Positions 7,662 to 17,338 of a stretch of DNA of 64,000 nucleotides are shown here, one piece after another; within the stretch, counting starts at the first letter, position 1; each line of letters starts with the position of its first letter. The position numbers were made by a program, and so were the translations under genes. The notes beneath the pieces are model-generated. The model did no database searches. It had not been told where the DNA came from and saw only the letters and a program-made list of their open reading frames with translations. This DNA is from Vibrio neptunius (GTDB taxonomy: Bacteria; Pseudomonadota; Gammaproteobacteria; Enterobacterales; Vibrionaceae). The stretch is from assembly GCF_000967495.1 (NCBI RefSeq), contig NZ_JXXU01000048.1, positions 186,001 through 250,000 on the forward strand. Reading direction: 5' to 3'.

Positions 7662-9135
7662 AAGGTATCTCCAATATAAACGTTGTTGGTGGACCGATCA
7701 GAGTCATTTTACCCCCCATTCTTCCCACCATTGATTCAACGATAGTTAAGCCTAAACCAAGACCAGCTTTGCTAACGAATGGCTTACGTAATTGTCGCCA
7801 ATCCTTATGAGTTAGCTCACCTTGGTCAATGACCTTAACGGTAATTAAATTATCATCAGTGCTGATATCTAGCACTATCGGCGCAACACCATATTTAGTC
7901 GCGTTGCGTATCAGGTTATCAATACAAGTTCCTAACCAATAAACATTCAGCTTAGCTGCTATGTCTTCATTGATCTTTAATTCGATCTTGCCATTAAATT
8001 CTTCGTCTACCTTAAACTCCAGCCATTCTTTGACGGAGGGCACCCATTCAGTGGCCAAAGGTTTATTATCTGACTGCAAATAATCTTTGCTCGCTTCCGC
8101 CAGCTGACGCAGGCGTCGCGAATCTTCACACAAACGTCGAAATTCATCATATACGGATTCCGGCAGCTTCTCGAATTCCCGACGAAATCCCTCTACTGTT
8201 AGTGATAGACTCGCGATCGGGGTCCTAAGTTCATGTGTAAGTATCTGAAGAATCAACATTCGACTCTTCATCTCTTGTCGTTTTGTATTCCATCGGTAAA
8301 CAGACCATCCCAAAACGAGCAGGATATTGGCAATCACCAACACGACCATGCTGATTCGCAATACTTGAGAATGATCTTCTATATCCCAACAAAGGTTGCC
8401 TCTTTGAACGAAACAGCTATTCGATTCACTTTTTAGCTGAACGCTTAACCCTGCATTGTCGGCATTCTGTTTCCAAACGCTTTCGCTAAAAATTAAGTAG
8501 CTATCATTTTGTCGCAGCCACAACTCGCCCTGCTCAAGAAACATACTAGAGCCTGAAAGCAAAGCGAGTATGGTTTCTTCATTCATCCTCTGTAAACGGC
8601 CAAGCAATGTTGCTCTTGGTGCTAATGGTCGCTCCTTAATATGCATGTACTGTTGCAACTGCCCTTGTCTTTCAGGGTGCAAAGCAACATAACGTTTTGC
8701 ATAGGTACCACCGCCGGGGTGAATCAATCCACTGCGTGCGAACCACTTTTCACTCAGTTTTGTTCCTTTGCAAACGGCGCGAGTAAAGACGAGAGGTTCA
8801 GTAATCAACGGGCTTAACGGCAGCTTGCCAGTACAGTTTTGTGCCAATTGATATAAACGCTGAATATCTCTCAGCGGATACGATGATGTTTGAGGGAGCA
8901 TTGAATCTGGTGTAATCAAACGGGTCGGATAATCAGACTGCATGATGCGAATGTCGTAAGATGCACTGAATTGATCGTGACTGAACGCATCGACAAATTG
9001 GTCGATGCGTTCTGGCAGCGAATTAGCGCTGACGTTAAAGCTCAGCGCTGCTGTGCATACTGTGAATATATTGAAAGCCGTTTTAATCAATGCAAAAAAT
9101 CTATAAATCAGTAGGTTAGATTTAGAGTAAAGCAT
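7636..9135 (-). CDS. vxrA: Sensor histidine kinase VxrA (WigK)
   Basis: 499 residues. A first hydrophobic segment (residues about 9-34) acts as signal anchor; residues 35-255 form the periplasmic DUF3404-type sensor domain with several Cys; a second membrane segment is near 258-278; the H-box LTHELRTPIASL follows (His about 302), then N-box NLIRNATKYG and G-boxes with GLGLGLTIVESM. The unusual periplasmic domain and the operon order identify VxrA rather than a generic kinase. No strong Shine-Dalgarno precedes the ATG at 9135, so an alternative nearby start is possible. Confidence 0.88.
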   Translation of the reverse strand: MLYSKSNLLIYRFFALIKTAFNIFTVCTAALSFNVSANSLPERIDQFVDAFSHDQFSASYDIRIMQSDYPTRLITPDSMLPQTSSYPLRDIQRLYQLAQNCTGKLPLSPLITEPLVFTRAVCKGTKLSEKWFARSGLIHPGGGTYAKRYVALHPERQGQLQQYMHIKERPLAPRATLLGRLQRMNEETILALLSGSSMFLEQGELWLRQNDSYLIFSESVWKQNADNAGLSVQLKSESNSCFVQRGNLCWDIEDHSQVLRISMVVLVIANILLVLGWSVYRWNTKRQEMKSRMLILQILTHELRTPIASLSLTVEGFRREFEKLPESVYDEFRRLCEDSRRLRQLAEASKDYLQSDNKPLATEWVPSVKEWLEFKVDEEFNGKIELKINEDIAAKLNVYWLGTCIDNLIRNATKYGVAPIVLDISTDDNLITVKVIDQGELTHKDWRQLRKPFVSKAGLGLGLTIVESMVGRMGGKMTLIGPPTTFILEIPCETDTASC

Positions 9136-9196
9136 TATCGCAAAAATATGAATTTCAAATGTAATATTGGTGTCAATAATGCTAGTGATAAAACAA

Positions 9197-9222
9197 AAGA
9201 AGCCAGCAGTTGCTGGCTTCTT
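9197..9222. terminator. Terminator after pntB
   Basis: AAGAAGCCAGC and GCTGGCTTCTT pair around AGTT. On the minus strand the stem is followed by TTTGTTTT, ending the pntAB transcript; it also lies just ahead of vxrA. Confidence 0.75.
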
Positions 9223-9238
9223 AGTTAGTTATATCATG

Positions 9239-10615
9239 TTACAGAGCTTTGGAAATGGCGTCTACACTCTCCTTCGCATCTCCGAAAAGCATTTGCGTAT
9301 TGTCTTTAAAGAACAATGGGTTTTGCACACCTGCATAGCCAGTGTTCATTGATCGTTTGAATACAACGACGTTTTTCGCATTCCAAACTTCTAGAACCGG
9401 CATGCCCGCGATTGGGCTGTTTGGGTCTTCTTGTGCTGCGGGGTTAACAGTATCATTGGCACCAATAACCAAAACGGTATCGGTTTCTTCAAAATCGTCG
9501 TTAATCTCGTCCATTTCTAGAACAATATCGTACGGCACCTTGGCCTCTGCCAGTAGTACGTTCATGTGGCCTGGCAATCGACCCGCCACAGGATGAATAC
9601 CAAAGCGTACTTCTATTCCCTTAGCTCTTAACTTTTCAGTAATTTCATGCACAGGGTACTGTGCTTGTGCGACGGCCATACCGTACCCAGGAGTAATGAT
9701 CACTGATTTTGAGTTCTTGAGCATTTCAGCGATTTCATCGGCTGTAGATTCGCGATGGTCTCCATACTCAACATCTGCACTCACAGAGATTTCTTGACCA
9801 AAACCACCAGCGATCACACTGACAAAAGAACGGTTCATTGCTTTACACATTATGTAGGAAAGGATAGCGCCTGAAGAACCGACCAACGCGCCAGTGACAA
9901 TGAGAAGGTCATTGGCAAGCATGAAACCTGCAGCAGCTGCTGCCCAACCAGAATATGAGTTAAGCATTGATACAACAACCGGCATATCCGCACCACCAAT
10001 TGACGCGACAAGATGATAGCCAAACGCAAAAGCAATCAGTGTCATCACGATAAGCGCAAACATACTGCCATCAGCATTGACGAAATGTAGCATCAACAAT
10101 GTTGAAACAACCACAGCAGCGAGATTCATCTTGTGCTTGTGAGGCAGGTTTAAAGGTGAAGACGAAACAATACCACGAAGCTTACCAAATGCGACCACTG
10201 AACCGGTAAAGGTCACCGCACCAATAAAGACACCAAGGAAGACTTCCACTAAATGAATAACATGTTCAGCATGCGTCGCCGCTTCAGGAGCGTCGAGATA
10301 GCTATTGTAACCCACCAATACTGCCGCCATACCAACAAAGCTGTGCAGAATTGCAACAAGCTCTGGCATTTCCGTCATTTCCACTTTCTTGGCGTAATGG
10401 ATACCGATAGTGCCACCAATAGCCATAGCGATAATGATCCAAATAAAGCCTTGTGACTCAGGGCCGAAGATCGTTGCGATCAAAGCGATCGTCATACCGG
10501 CAATGCCGTAGTAGTTACCTGATTTTGCTGATTCTTGCTTAGATAAACCAGCAAGGCTCAGAATGAAGAATAATGCAGCAACAATATAAGCTGCTTGTAC
10601 TAGTCCTGCAGACAT
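9239..10615 (-). CDS. pntB: NAD(P) transhydrogenase subunit beta
   Basis: 458 residues (E. coli PntB 462). The first half has about eight to nine membrane spans, including HAEHVIHLVEVFLGVFIGAVTFTGSV; the C-terminal domain III binds NADP(H), with GYGMAVAQAQ, HPVAGRLPGHMNVLLAEA, VLVIGANDTVNPAA and KRSMNTGYAGV. Together with PntA it couples proton entry across the inner membrane to hydride transfer from NADH to NADP+. Starts 12 bases after the pntA stop, so one operon. Confidence 0.97.
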   Translation of the reverse strand: MSAGLVQAAYIVAALFFILSLAGLSKQESAKSGNYYGIAGMTIALIATIFGPESQGFIWIIIAMAIGGTIGIHYAKKVEMTEMPELVAILHSFVGMAAVLVGYNSYLDAPEAATHAEHVIHLVEVFLGVFIGAVTFTGSVVAFGKLRGIVSSSPLNLPHKHKMNLAAVVVSTLLMLHFVNADGSMFALIVMTLIAFAFGYHLVASIGGADMPVVVSMLNSYSGWAAAAAGFMLANDLLIVTGALVGSSGAILSYIMCKAMNRSFVSVIAGGFGQEISVSADVEYGDHRESTADEIAEMLKNSKSVIITPGYGMAVAQAQYPVHEITEKLRAKGIEVRFGIHPVAGRLPGHMNVLLAEAKVPYDIVLEMDEINDDFEETDTVLVIGANDTVNPAAQEDPNSPIAGMPVLEVWNAKNVVVFKRSMNTGYAGVQNPLFFKDNTQMLFGDAKESVDAISKAL

Positions 10616-10627
10616 TCTCGTTACTCC

Positions 10628-12163
10628 TTAATCTTTACGGAACATTTCAAGCATACGTTTCGTGACGGTAAAGCCGCCAAATATGTTGATACTTGCTATC
10701 AAAACGGCAATAAATGCTAAGAAAGAGACCACGCCATTTCCCTGACCAATCTGTAACAAAGCACCGACGACAATGATGCCTGAAATCGCATTAGTCACTG
10801 ACATTAAGGGAGTGTGAAGTGCATGTGTCACATTCCAGACAACGTAGTAGCCAACAACACAAGCTAAAACGAAGACTGTGAAGTGAGAGAGAAAAGCGGG
10901 AGGAGCAACAGAGGCGATCCAGGCAAAACCGCCTACACCGATTGCCAGTGCCGCAAGTTTCTTGATTGGAGAAACGGGCTGTTCCACTTTTTCTGCAACT
11001 TTGACTGGCTCGACCGGCTTTTGCTCTGGTTGAACAGACACTTTAATTGGTGGTGCAGGCCAAGTAACTTCACCTTCTTTAACAACCGTCACACCGCGTA
11101 ATACGACATCTTCAAAGTCGATATCAATATTTCCGTCTTTTTCTTTACTGAGAAGTTTAAGCAGATTGACCAAGTTGGTGGCATAAAGTTGAGATGATTG
11201 AGTCGGGAGACGACCTACCATATCAGTGTAGCCAACAACTTTAACACCATTCGCGGTTGTGATGACTTTATCAGCTTGGGTGTATTCACAGTTGCCACCA
11301 TTTGCGGCCGCTAAATCGACGATGACACTGCCCGCTTTCATACTATCGACCATGTCTTTTGTAATGAGCTTAGGTGCTGGTCGCCCAGGTATGAGTGCCG
11401 TGGTGATGATGATATCAACATCTTTCGCTTGTTCAGCGTACAGCTCTTCCGCTTTTTTGTTAAATTCCTCGGACATTTCTTTCGCGTAGCCATCTCCCGC
11501 GCCAGAGTCTTCTTTGAAATCAACTTCTAGGAATTCCGCTCCCATTGATTGAACTTGCTCTTTCACTTCCGGGCGAACATCAAAGGCACGCACAATGGCG
11601 CCTAAACTCCCTGCCGCGCCGATAGCTGCAAGACCAGCTACCCCAGCGCCAGCAACAAGTACTTTTGCAGGCGGTACCTTACCAGCGGCGGTTATCTGGC
11701 CTGTGAAGAATCGACCAAATTCATGAGCTGCTTCTACTACCGCACGATAACCAGCAATATTAGCCATTGAAGACAATGCATCTAACGCTTGAGCCCTTGA
11801 GATTCTTGGGACTGAATCCATCGCCATCACGTTAATCTTCTTACTCGACAGTTTTTCCATTAACTCTGGATTTTGAGCAGGCCAAATAAAGCTAACGAGT
11901 GTTGTTCCTTCTTGGATAAGGTCAATTTCTTCATCGCTTGGTGCATTGACTTTAAGAATAAGGTCTGACTGCCACACCTCTTCCGTGGTGACAATCTTTG
12001 CCCCTGATGATTCAAATGCGGGATCATCGAAACTGGCAAGTTCTCCTGCACTGGATTCGACATTCACATCGAATCCTAATTTCAACAGCTGCTCAACCGA
12101 CTTGGGCGAGGCTGCCACTCGCGTTTCTCCCGCGAGTATTTCTTTTGGCACACCAATCTGCAT
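10628..12163 (-). CDS. pntA: NAD(P) transhydrogenase subunit alpha
   Basis: 511 residues (E. coli 510). Domain I (about 1-370) binds NAD(H): MQIGVPKEILAGETRVAA, VLVAGAGVAGLAAIGAAGSLGA as the Rossmann loop, and VIVDLAAANGGNCE. Then a Pro/Val/Lys-rich linker (390-405) leads to four membrane helices of domain II (406-500). The fused alpha subunit architecture is that of Enterobacteria/vibrios rather than the split PntAA/PntAB form. First gene of pntAB; about 300 bases without another gene lie upstream and should hold the promoter. Confidence 0.97.
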   Translation of the reverse strand: MQIGVPKEILAGETRVAASPKSVEQLLKLGFDVNVESSAGELASFDDPAFESSGAKIVTTEEVWQSDLILKVNAPSDEEIDLIQEGTTLVSFIWPAQNPELMEKLSSKKINVMAMDSVPRISRAQALDALSSMANIAGYRAVVEAAHEFGRFFTGQITAAGKVPPAKVLVAGAGVAGLAAIGAAGSLGAIVRAFDVRPEVKEQVQSMGAEFLEVDFKEDSGAGDGYAKEMSEEFNKKAEELYAEQAKDVDIIITTALIPGRPAPKLITKDMVDSMKAGSVIVDLAAANGGNCEYTQADKVITTANGVKVVGYTDMVGRLPTQSSQLYATNLVNLLKLLSKEKDGNIDIDFEDVVLRGVTVVKEGEVTWPAPPIKVSVQPEQKPVEPVKVAEKVEQPVSPIKKLAALAIGVGGFAWIASVAPPAFLSHFTVFVLACVVGYYVVWNVTHALHTPLMSVTNAISGIIVVGALLQIGQGNGVVSFLAFIAVLIASINIFGGFTVTKRMLEMFRKD

Positions 12164-12394
12164 AGTTATTCCTTGACTACTGGCTACAATGATTAATTGT
12201 TTTTATCTAACGGATTCATTAACTTCAAGCAATTTGTAACAAAAATACAAAATATCATTACATATAACCTTTGGTAATGAAGCACTTCGAGTATTACGTG
12301 ATAATGAAACGACGCTTTCACTTCAAAATGAGAGATCGAACCAGTTGGCTTGAATGATTGTTAAATCAGACAAATAGAGACAAATACACATAAT

Positions 12395-12426
12395 AAAAGA
12401 GCCATCAGCATAACGGCTAATGGCTC
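12395..12426 (-). terminator. Terminator after the HlyU-family gene
   Basis: GAGCCAT (12399-12405) pairs with ATGGCTC (12420-12426), with inner AGC/GCT pairing; on the minus strand four T follow (12395-12398). Confidence 0.7.
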
Positions 12427-12460
12427 CCATATTTATGACGTCCGTCAACATTGCAAAAGA

Positions 12461-12736
12461 CTAACTAAAAATAGTGTCTCCCATCTGATCAATGAACATT
12501 TGTGCTTTTTTTAACATAAACTCATTGGCGTCTGCTTGTGACGCAAGAACGTCTGAGCGTATGAATCTGTGCTCTTTGATTTGCCCTTCTAATTCTTTTG
12601 TAATTCGGCCGGCAATTCGATATTGGCCGCCTTCAGGTAGCGATTCTTGATAAATCAAGAAACCTTTGTATTCCACTGGTTCAACTATAGTTTTGGCTTT
12701 TTCAACACCACCAAACAAACGAGAAAATAGTCCCAC
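12461..12736 (-). CDS. HlyU-family (PF10115) small protein
   Basis: 91 residues: MGLFSRLFGG, then a compact beta-rich body with YKGFLIYQESLPEGGQYRIAG and IKEHRFIRSDVLAS. This is the family named after HlyU-type transcription activators (PF10115), common in vibrios and alphaproteobacteria. The domain lacks a recognisable helix-turn-helix, so a direct DNA-binding role should not be assumed from the name. It follows the ComFB-like gene by 12 bases in the same direction and ends at its own terminator, implying a two-gene operon. Confidence 0.8.
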   Translation of the reverse strand: MGLFSRLFGGVEKAKTIVEPVEYKGFLIYQESLPEGGQYRIAGRITKELEGQIKEHRFIRSDVLASQADANEFMLKKAQMFIDQMGDTIFS

Positions 12737-12748
12737 CTAATCACTCCT

Positions 12749-13120
12749 TTAGGCATCTTGGTTATTTACGATCAGAGGTTTTTCAAACCATTCGAGTTCG
12801 GTATCGTCATCGAATCGCGGTTTACTGAACATGATTGGTACTTCATCTTTACGATTTCTGCGTCTATCGTCAACTATCATGGTCAGTGCTGCTTCTACCG
12901 CGGTCTCAGAATACTTCTTTAGTACGACTAACCGTTCTTCAGACAATGCAGACAAAAAGTCGATATCATGTCTAATGTATACGGGTCTTAGTTGACTTAA
13001 TGCCAAACAAGCCAAATCTGCGAGTTGTTCATGATCAAACCTGTCAGTATACTGACTGTCGGCTAAAACCTGTCCTACCAGTGTTTCCATGTAGTTGTGA
13101 ACATCAACACTAATTTGCAT
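12749..13120 (-). CDS. ComFB-family protein (late competence development)
   Basis: 123 residues from the ATG at 13120, chosen because AAAGGAG sits nine bases upstream; an upstream in-frame GTG at 13147 overlaps that site. The sequence has the ComFB pattern: VHNYMETLVGQVL near the start, CLALSQLRPVYIRHDIDFL in the middle and AALTMI VDDRRRN. ComFB-like proteins (PF10719) have been reported to bind cyclic di-nucleotides in some bacteria, which is notable beside the diguanylate cyclases at 13.3 and 15.5 kb; binding here is untested. Confidence 0.8.
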   Translation of the reverse strand: MQISVDVHNYMETLVGQVLADSQYTDRFDHEQLADLACLALSQLRPVYIRHDIDFLSALSEERLVVLKKYSETAVEAALTMIVDDRRRNRKDEVPIMFSKPRFDDDTELEWFEKPLIVNNQDA

Positions 13121-13342
13121 AAACCTTAACTCCTTTAAGATTCTCACTTTTCTTATGAGTATCAGTTAACTATAAAACACAATTCTGTTTTGCGGATGCT
13201 TTGCCCTCACTTTTTGGCTAATGTTCATACTAACACTCACTTTTCATTCATTAGTTTAGTAAAAAGCTTGGAAAATCATTAAATCAAAGTATTCTAAGAG
13301 TCGTATATTAAGAAGTTAATGAATAAAGCAAAGGCTAAGTAA

Positions 13343-14578
13343 ATGTCGTTTTCTTTGGTAGCAACAAATTGGTTTCGTTTAACGTTTCCAGTACTGCTGT
13401 TAGCGATGATAGGTTTGGGTATGAATAGCGTCATTGTTCTCACTCAGGCCAATTTTAGCATTACTTCTAACCTCCCTTACTTTTTGTTCTTAAGTGTTGT
13501 TGGCCTAGGCCATGCCTTTAAACAGTCTCGGATTGCTATGGTCGCAGTCACAATGCTGATTGTATACTGGTACATACAAGAACATTTACAGAGCTCACTT
13601 TCAACCGGTTCGACTTTACTAGAGCTCTCCCTGCTCTCCTTTGTCGTCCCTATTGCATGTGCATTGGTCTATCCCTACAAGGAAAGAAGCGTATTAAGCA
13701 AATCCTTTTTGCTGTACATAGTGACACTGTCACTTATTGCGCTCTGGTGTTATCTAGTTCTCACTTATTTATATGAGGGCGGTTTCCAAAGCTTTCAAGA
13801 TACCTATTTATACTCTGAACCCAGTATATCAAGGCTCCCATTGATACTGGTTTTGTACTCTTTGGGGGCAGTTCTACTGAGTGCGATTTTCGTCCTAAAA
13901 TTGAACCGTATTATCGATGTTGTCGTTTATTCCGCCATCACCCTCAATGCGGCAACTTTTATTTTCTTCCACGTAAAATATGTATCCAGTACTATGTTTA
14001 CCCTTTCCGGGTTTCTATTGCTAATCTACATGTTTTCAGCAAGTTACGAGCTAGCTTTCAAAGACAGGCTGACGGATATACCCGGCCGTCTAGCCTTGGA
14101 GTCTGACTTACGTCATTTAGGGAAACGTTACACCATTGCTATGCTCGATATTGATCACTTCAAATCTTTTAATGATACCTATGGTCATGAAACGGGCGAT
14201 GATGTACTCAAGCTTGTTGCGAGTAGAATGAAGCAAGTGGGCGGTCGTGCTAAGGTATATCGCTATGGTGGTGAAGAATTTACCGTATTGTTTAAAAATA
14301 AAAACGTCGATGAGAGTTTGGAACACTTAGAACTCCTACGGGCTTCGATAGAAGATTATGAAATGGTAGTCAGGAATGAGAAATCTAGGCCCAAAAACGA
14401 CAAAACAGGTGTCAAAAAGCGTAAAAAAGCCAGCTCGCATGATCACGTGAACGTCACAATTAGTATAGGGGTGGCAGATCATAGCGACGCAGAAAGCGTC
14501 AGCGAAGTGATGAAAAGCGCTGACGGAGCCTTATATAAAGCGAAACGTGCAGGTAGAAACCGTATAGAAGCAGCATGA
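13343..14578 (+). CDS. Membrane-anchored diguanylate cyclase (GGDEF)
   Basis: 411 residues. The first 235 are almost wholly hydrophobic, with about seven or eight membrane helices and no known sensor family. The rest is a GGDEF domain: DRLTDIPGRLALESDL, DIDHFKSFNDTYGHETGDDVL, and an intact active site RYGGEEF at about 307-313, then ISIGVA and ADGALYKAKRAGRN. A Lys-rich insert of about 25 residues (near 350-372) sits before the ISIGVA strand. Expected to make c-di-GMP at the inner membrane. The RxxD inhibitory site is not visible five residues before RYGGEEF. Confidence 0.92.
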   Translation: MSFSLVATNWFRLTFPVLLLAMIGLGMNSVIVLTQANFSITSNLPYFLFLSVVGLGHAFKQSRIAMVAVTMLIVYWYIQEHLQSSLSTGSTLLELSLLSFVVPIACALVYPYKERSVLSKSFLLYIVTLSLIALWCYLVLTYLYEGGFQSFQDTYLYSEPSISRLPLILVLYSLGAVLLSAIFVLKLNRIIDVVVYSAITLNAATFIFFHVKYVSSTMFTLSGFLLLIYMFSASYELAFKDRLTDIPGRLALESDLRHLGKRYTIAMLDIDHFKSFNDTYGHETGDDVLKLVASRMKQVGGRAKVYRYGGEEFTVLFKNKNVDESLEHLELLRASIEDYEMVVRNEKSRPKNDKTGVKKRKKASSHDHVNVTISIGVADHSDAESVSEVMKSADGALYKAKRAGRNRIEAA

Positions 14579-14600
14579 ATAACGATGAACAAGAGAGAAA

Positions 14601-14629
14601 AGGTTCAGCGATTGCTGAACCTGTTTTGT
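14601..14629. terminator. Bidirectional terminator between convergent GGDEF genes
   Basis: AGGTTCAGC (14601-14609), loop GATT, GCTGAACCT (14614-14622), followed by GTTTTGTTT; a run of A precedes it, so it can serve both the plus-strand gene and the minus-strand gene at 14648. Confidence 0.7.
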
Positions 14630-14647
14630 TTCTCTTGTCCCGAAGCA

Positions 14648-15580
14648 TTATTCAATATAACTAAATCGGTTTCTTCCATCATTCTTTGACTGATACAAAC
14701 CTTGATCCGCTTTAGAATACAAATCATCGGGTGTCTCTCTTCCGGTCGGTGTGATGCTGTAAACCCCTTGTGACACTGTAACCAAATCAGACACCGAGCT
14801 ATGGCCGTGTCTAATTGCCAGTTTTTCTAGAGTGGAATGAATACGCATAGCGTGCTTTCGGGCGTGCTCAGCATTTGTATGCCCCAGCACAATCACGAAT
14901 TCCTCCCCCCCGTAACGCCCAACAATCTCACCGCTACGTGAAAAGAGCGAGGCTAAAGCCTGAGCAATCTCGACTAAGCACTTATCACCTTCTATATGAC
15001 CGTAGTTATCATTAAACAACTTGAAGTGATCGACATCGATTAAGATTATGCTCAGAGGCAAATTATGACGGCCGTGATTAGCGATCATTTCACGCAGTTT
15101 CTCATCAATGTAACGGCGGTTTTTCACCTTGGTCAGACCGTCTTCACTGGCCAGTTTTTCCAGCTCTTGATTCGCTTTTGCTAGCTCTGATGTTTTCTGA
15201 TTGAGTTCACGTCGCATAAAAGCAATGCGCTGCATCGCGATGAGCTTTGAGGCGAGAACCAACTTGTCGACAGGTTTTGTCAGGTAATCATCTCCACCGG
15301 CGTCGATTGCATTAGCGATCATTGCAGGCTCATCGTGGCTACTCAAGAAAATAATCGGTATCCACTCCGTGTACATAGAGCGAATGCGTTGAGACACTTC
15401 AAAGCCATCCATCTCAGGCATTGAAATATCAAGTAATATGAGTTCAGGTTCGAAGGTTGGATACAATGCCAACGCTTGTTCCCCTGACGCTGCCATTTCG
15501 ACAGTATGCCCCAGCTGTTTTAGACGTATAGCCAACTGCATGCGCTCCATTTGCACATCGTCGACCAACAGTATTTTCAT
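14648..15580 (-). CDS. Response regulator with diguanylate cyclase output (REC-GGDEF)
   Basis: 310 residues from ATG 15580 (MKILLVDDVQMER); a TTG seven codons upstream is an alternative. Receiver domain: acidic pocket DD at 7-8, Asp51 in LILLDISMPEMDGF, Lys in DDYLTKPVDK. A coiled linker (MRRELNQKTSELAKANQELEKLASEDGLT) leads to the GGDEF domain with DVDHFKLFNDNYGHIEGD and active site GRYGGEEF near 222-228. This is the PleD/WspR style of phosphorylation-controlled c-di-GMP synthesis. No partner kinase gene is adjacent. Confidence 0.93.
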   Translation of the reverse strand: MKILLVDDVQMERMQLAIRLKQLGHTVEMAASGEQALALYPTFEPELILLDISMPEMDGFEVSQRIRSMYTEWIPIIFLSSHDEPAMIANAIDAGGDDYLTKPVDKLVLASKLIAMQRIAFMRRELNQKTSELAKANQELEKLASEDGLTKVKNRRYIDEKLREMIANHGRHNLPLSIILIDVDHFKLFNDNYGHIEGDKCLVEIAQALASLFSRSGEIVGRYGGEEFVIVLGHTNAEHARKHAMRIHSTLEKLAIRHGHSSVSDLVTVSQGVYSITPTGRETPDDLYSKADQGLYQSKNDGRNRFSYIE

Positions 15581-15756
15581 CGATGATCCCGATAGTTCCA
15601 ATTCTGCTACCTTTTTTGTCTGTAAACTCGCCTTAAAATCAGCTGGTTATAGAAAAGAATACTCCAAGTACATCAAATCCTCCACTAAGGTTGACATTTA
15701 ATGAGGATTTTTTAGGATAACTCCGCTTTATACGTATAATTTATGAGATAGTACTA

Positions 15757-16194
15757 ATGTCTGACGAAAATCAAACAGAACAACCCAAAGTAGATCTTTC
15801 TACGGTTTCAGCGGAACTTCGCCAAGTGATCGAATTCGACGAAGTGCCTGAGGCAATGCACTTAATGGTGACATCAATTCATGAAGTGTCTGAAGAAGCG
15901 GTTCGAGAAGCTTGGGATGAGTTACCAAAAAGTGCTCAAAATGTTCTCGATAGCTTTGAGCAGTTTCATGCTCTGATCTCGGTGAGTCAGGCGTTCGCAG
16001 GCCTTAATGTTATGGAAGAGTTCCCTACCCTTAACCTGCCTAAAGACATGACCGATGAACAGAAAGAAGAATACCGTGCGGAGCTGCTAGACCAAGTTCT
16101 TCACAACTGTGTCAAAGATATGGTGAAGCAGATTAAGAAAGCGCGTCGCGACCCCGTCCTTAAACGTGACTTCACTGACGTATTCGTCAAATAA
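15757..16194 (+). CDS. DUF3069-like conserved vibrio protein
   Basis: 145 residues, acidic N-terminus, all-helical prediction, no signal peptide. Landmarks are SAELRQVIEFDEVPEAM, AWDELPKSAQNVLDSFEQF and the basic C-terminal MVKQIKKARRDPVLKRDF. I place it in DUF3069 from memory of vibrio annotations; function is unknown. The frame starts at 15757 with no strong Shine-Dalgarno (GAGATAG at about 11 bases). A terminator follows at once. Confidence 0.7.
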   Translation: MSDENQTEQPKVDLSTVSAELRQVIEFDEVPEAMHLMVTSIHEVSEEAVREAWDELPKSAQNVLDSFEQFHALISVSQAFAGLNVMEEFPTLNLPKDMTDEQKEEYRAELLDQVLHNCVKDMVKQIKKARRDPVLKRDFTDVFVK

Positions 16195-16209
16195 ACCACA
16201 GTGAATCAG

Positions 16210-16233
16210 CGCCGCAATATGCGGCGTTTTTTT
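16210..16233 (+). terminator. Terminator after the DUF3069-like gene
   Basis: CGCCGCA, loop ATA, TGCGGCG, then seven T. A textbook rho-independent terminator. Its T run overlaps the first base of the convergent modC stop. Confidence 0.85.
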
Positions 16234-17338
16234 AATGGCTCAATACCACATCTCTTTGGGTTACACTTACCCCTTTGATTTGTGCATAGACTTCCATCCC
16301 TTCTTGGAGTTCTAGCTCGTCCTTAGCCCAAGCGGTGATCGTCGCCCATAAATAGCAGTTTGCGCTGAGTTCTAATTTAACCGATACGCTCTGTCGATTT
16401 GTACCTTGAGAATGGCTTTGGATTTGAGCAATCTTCGCTTGGAGAATATTCCGAATTGAACTCTTTTCAGGCTTATCCAAGGCGATCGACACGTCACTCG
16501 CTCTTACCTGTAGTCTCACTTTCGCTTCTGGCGCAATTTCTAAACGCTGTACCCAAATACACACATTATCCGCCAATTTCACTTTAGACAGTGCATAGTT
16601 TGTGTTGTGGTGAACAACCGTCGCTTCAAACAACGAGCTTTGGTCCGAGAAGGATTGCCATGGCCTCATAGCTCTAGATGACCAAACATCTTCTAGGCTA
16701 CCTGAAGTTACCACTTTGCCATCATCGATAACAACAATGTGGTTTGCCAAGCGTACGACCTCATTGAGACTATGCGAAACATAAATGATGGGAGTTTCAA
16801 CCTCACTGGCAAGCTGCTCTAAAAATGGCAATACTTCGCGCTTGCGTGGAATATCTAGCGATGCCAGTGGCTCATCCATCAAAAGTATTTCTGGTTTAGA
16901 AAGTAGTGCTCGACCGATTGCTACGCGTTGTTTCTCTCCCCCAGAGAGCTGTATCGGGTATCGTTTAAGAAGAGGTTCTAGAGCCAGTAATTTGATTACC
17001 TTGTCAAAATGCTTTTGATCCAATTCACGCACACCATACAAAAGATTACCTTTGATCCGATAGTGCGGGAATAACCTCGATTCCTGAAAAACGTAACCTA
17101 CGCGGCGTTTATGGGCAGAAACGTTTATTTTTGATTGCGAGCTATAAAGAGATTTGCCTGAAACAGTAATCTCACCTTCATCAGGTGTTCTCAAGCCTGC
17201 AATCACGTCGATAAGTGAAGTTTTACCTGCTCCGGAGCGACCAAAAATAGCGGTAATGCCTTTTTCTGGCACCGACACATCGATGTCAAACTTCTGCTCG
17301 CCTAATGTTTGCTTAAACTGAATTCGAATATCACTCAT
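16232..17338 (-). CDS. modC: Molybdate ABC transporter ATP-binding protein
   Basis: 368 residues from ATG 17338, which overlaps the modB stop as ATGA; the longer open frame adds 30 unconvincing codons. Walker A GRSGAGKTS, Q-loop FQESRLFPHY, signature LSGGEKQRVAIGRALL, Walker B ILLMDEPLASLD and H-loop YVSHS are all present. The C-terminal part (from about 290) carries the TOBE domain that binds molybdate and tunes activity. Energises ModB for molybdate uptake used in Moco enzymes such as TMAO reductase. Confidence 0.95.
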   Translation of the reverse strand: MSDIRIQFKQTLGEQKFDIDVSVPEKGITAIFGRSGAGKTSLIDVIAGLRTPDEGEITVSGKSLYSSQSKINVSAHKRRVGYVFQESRLFPHYRIKGNLLYGVRELDQKHFDKVIKLLALEPLLKRYPIQLSGGEKQRVAIGRALLSKPEILLMDEPLASLDIPRKREVLPFLEQLASEVETPIIYVSHSLNEVVRLANHIVVIDDGKVVTSGSLEDVWSSRAMRPWQSFSDQSSLFEATVVHHNTNYALSKVKLADNVCIWVQRLEIAPEAKVRLQVRASDVSIALDKPEKSSIRNILQAKIAQIQSHSQGTNRQSVSVKLELSANCYLWATITAWAKDELELQEGMEVYAQIKGVSVTQRDVVLSH

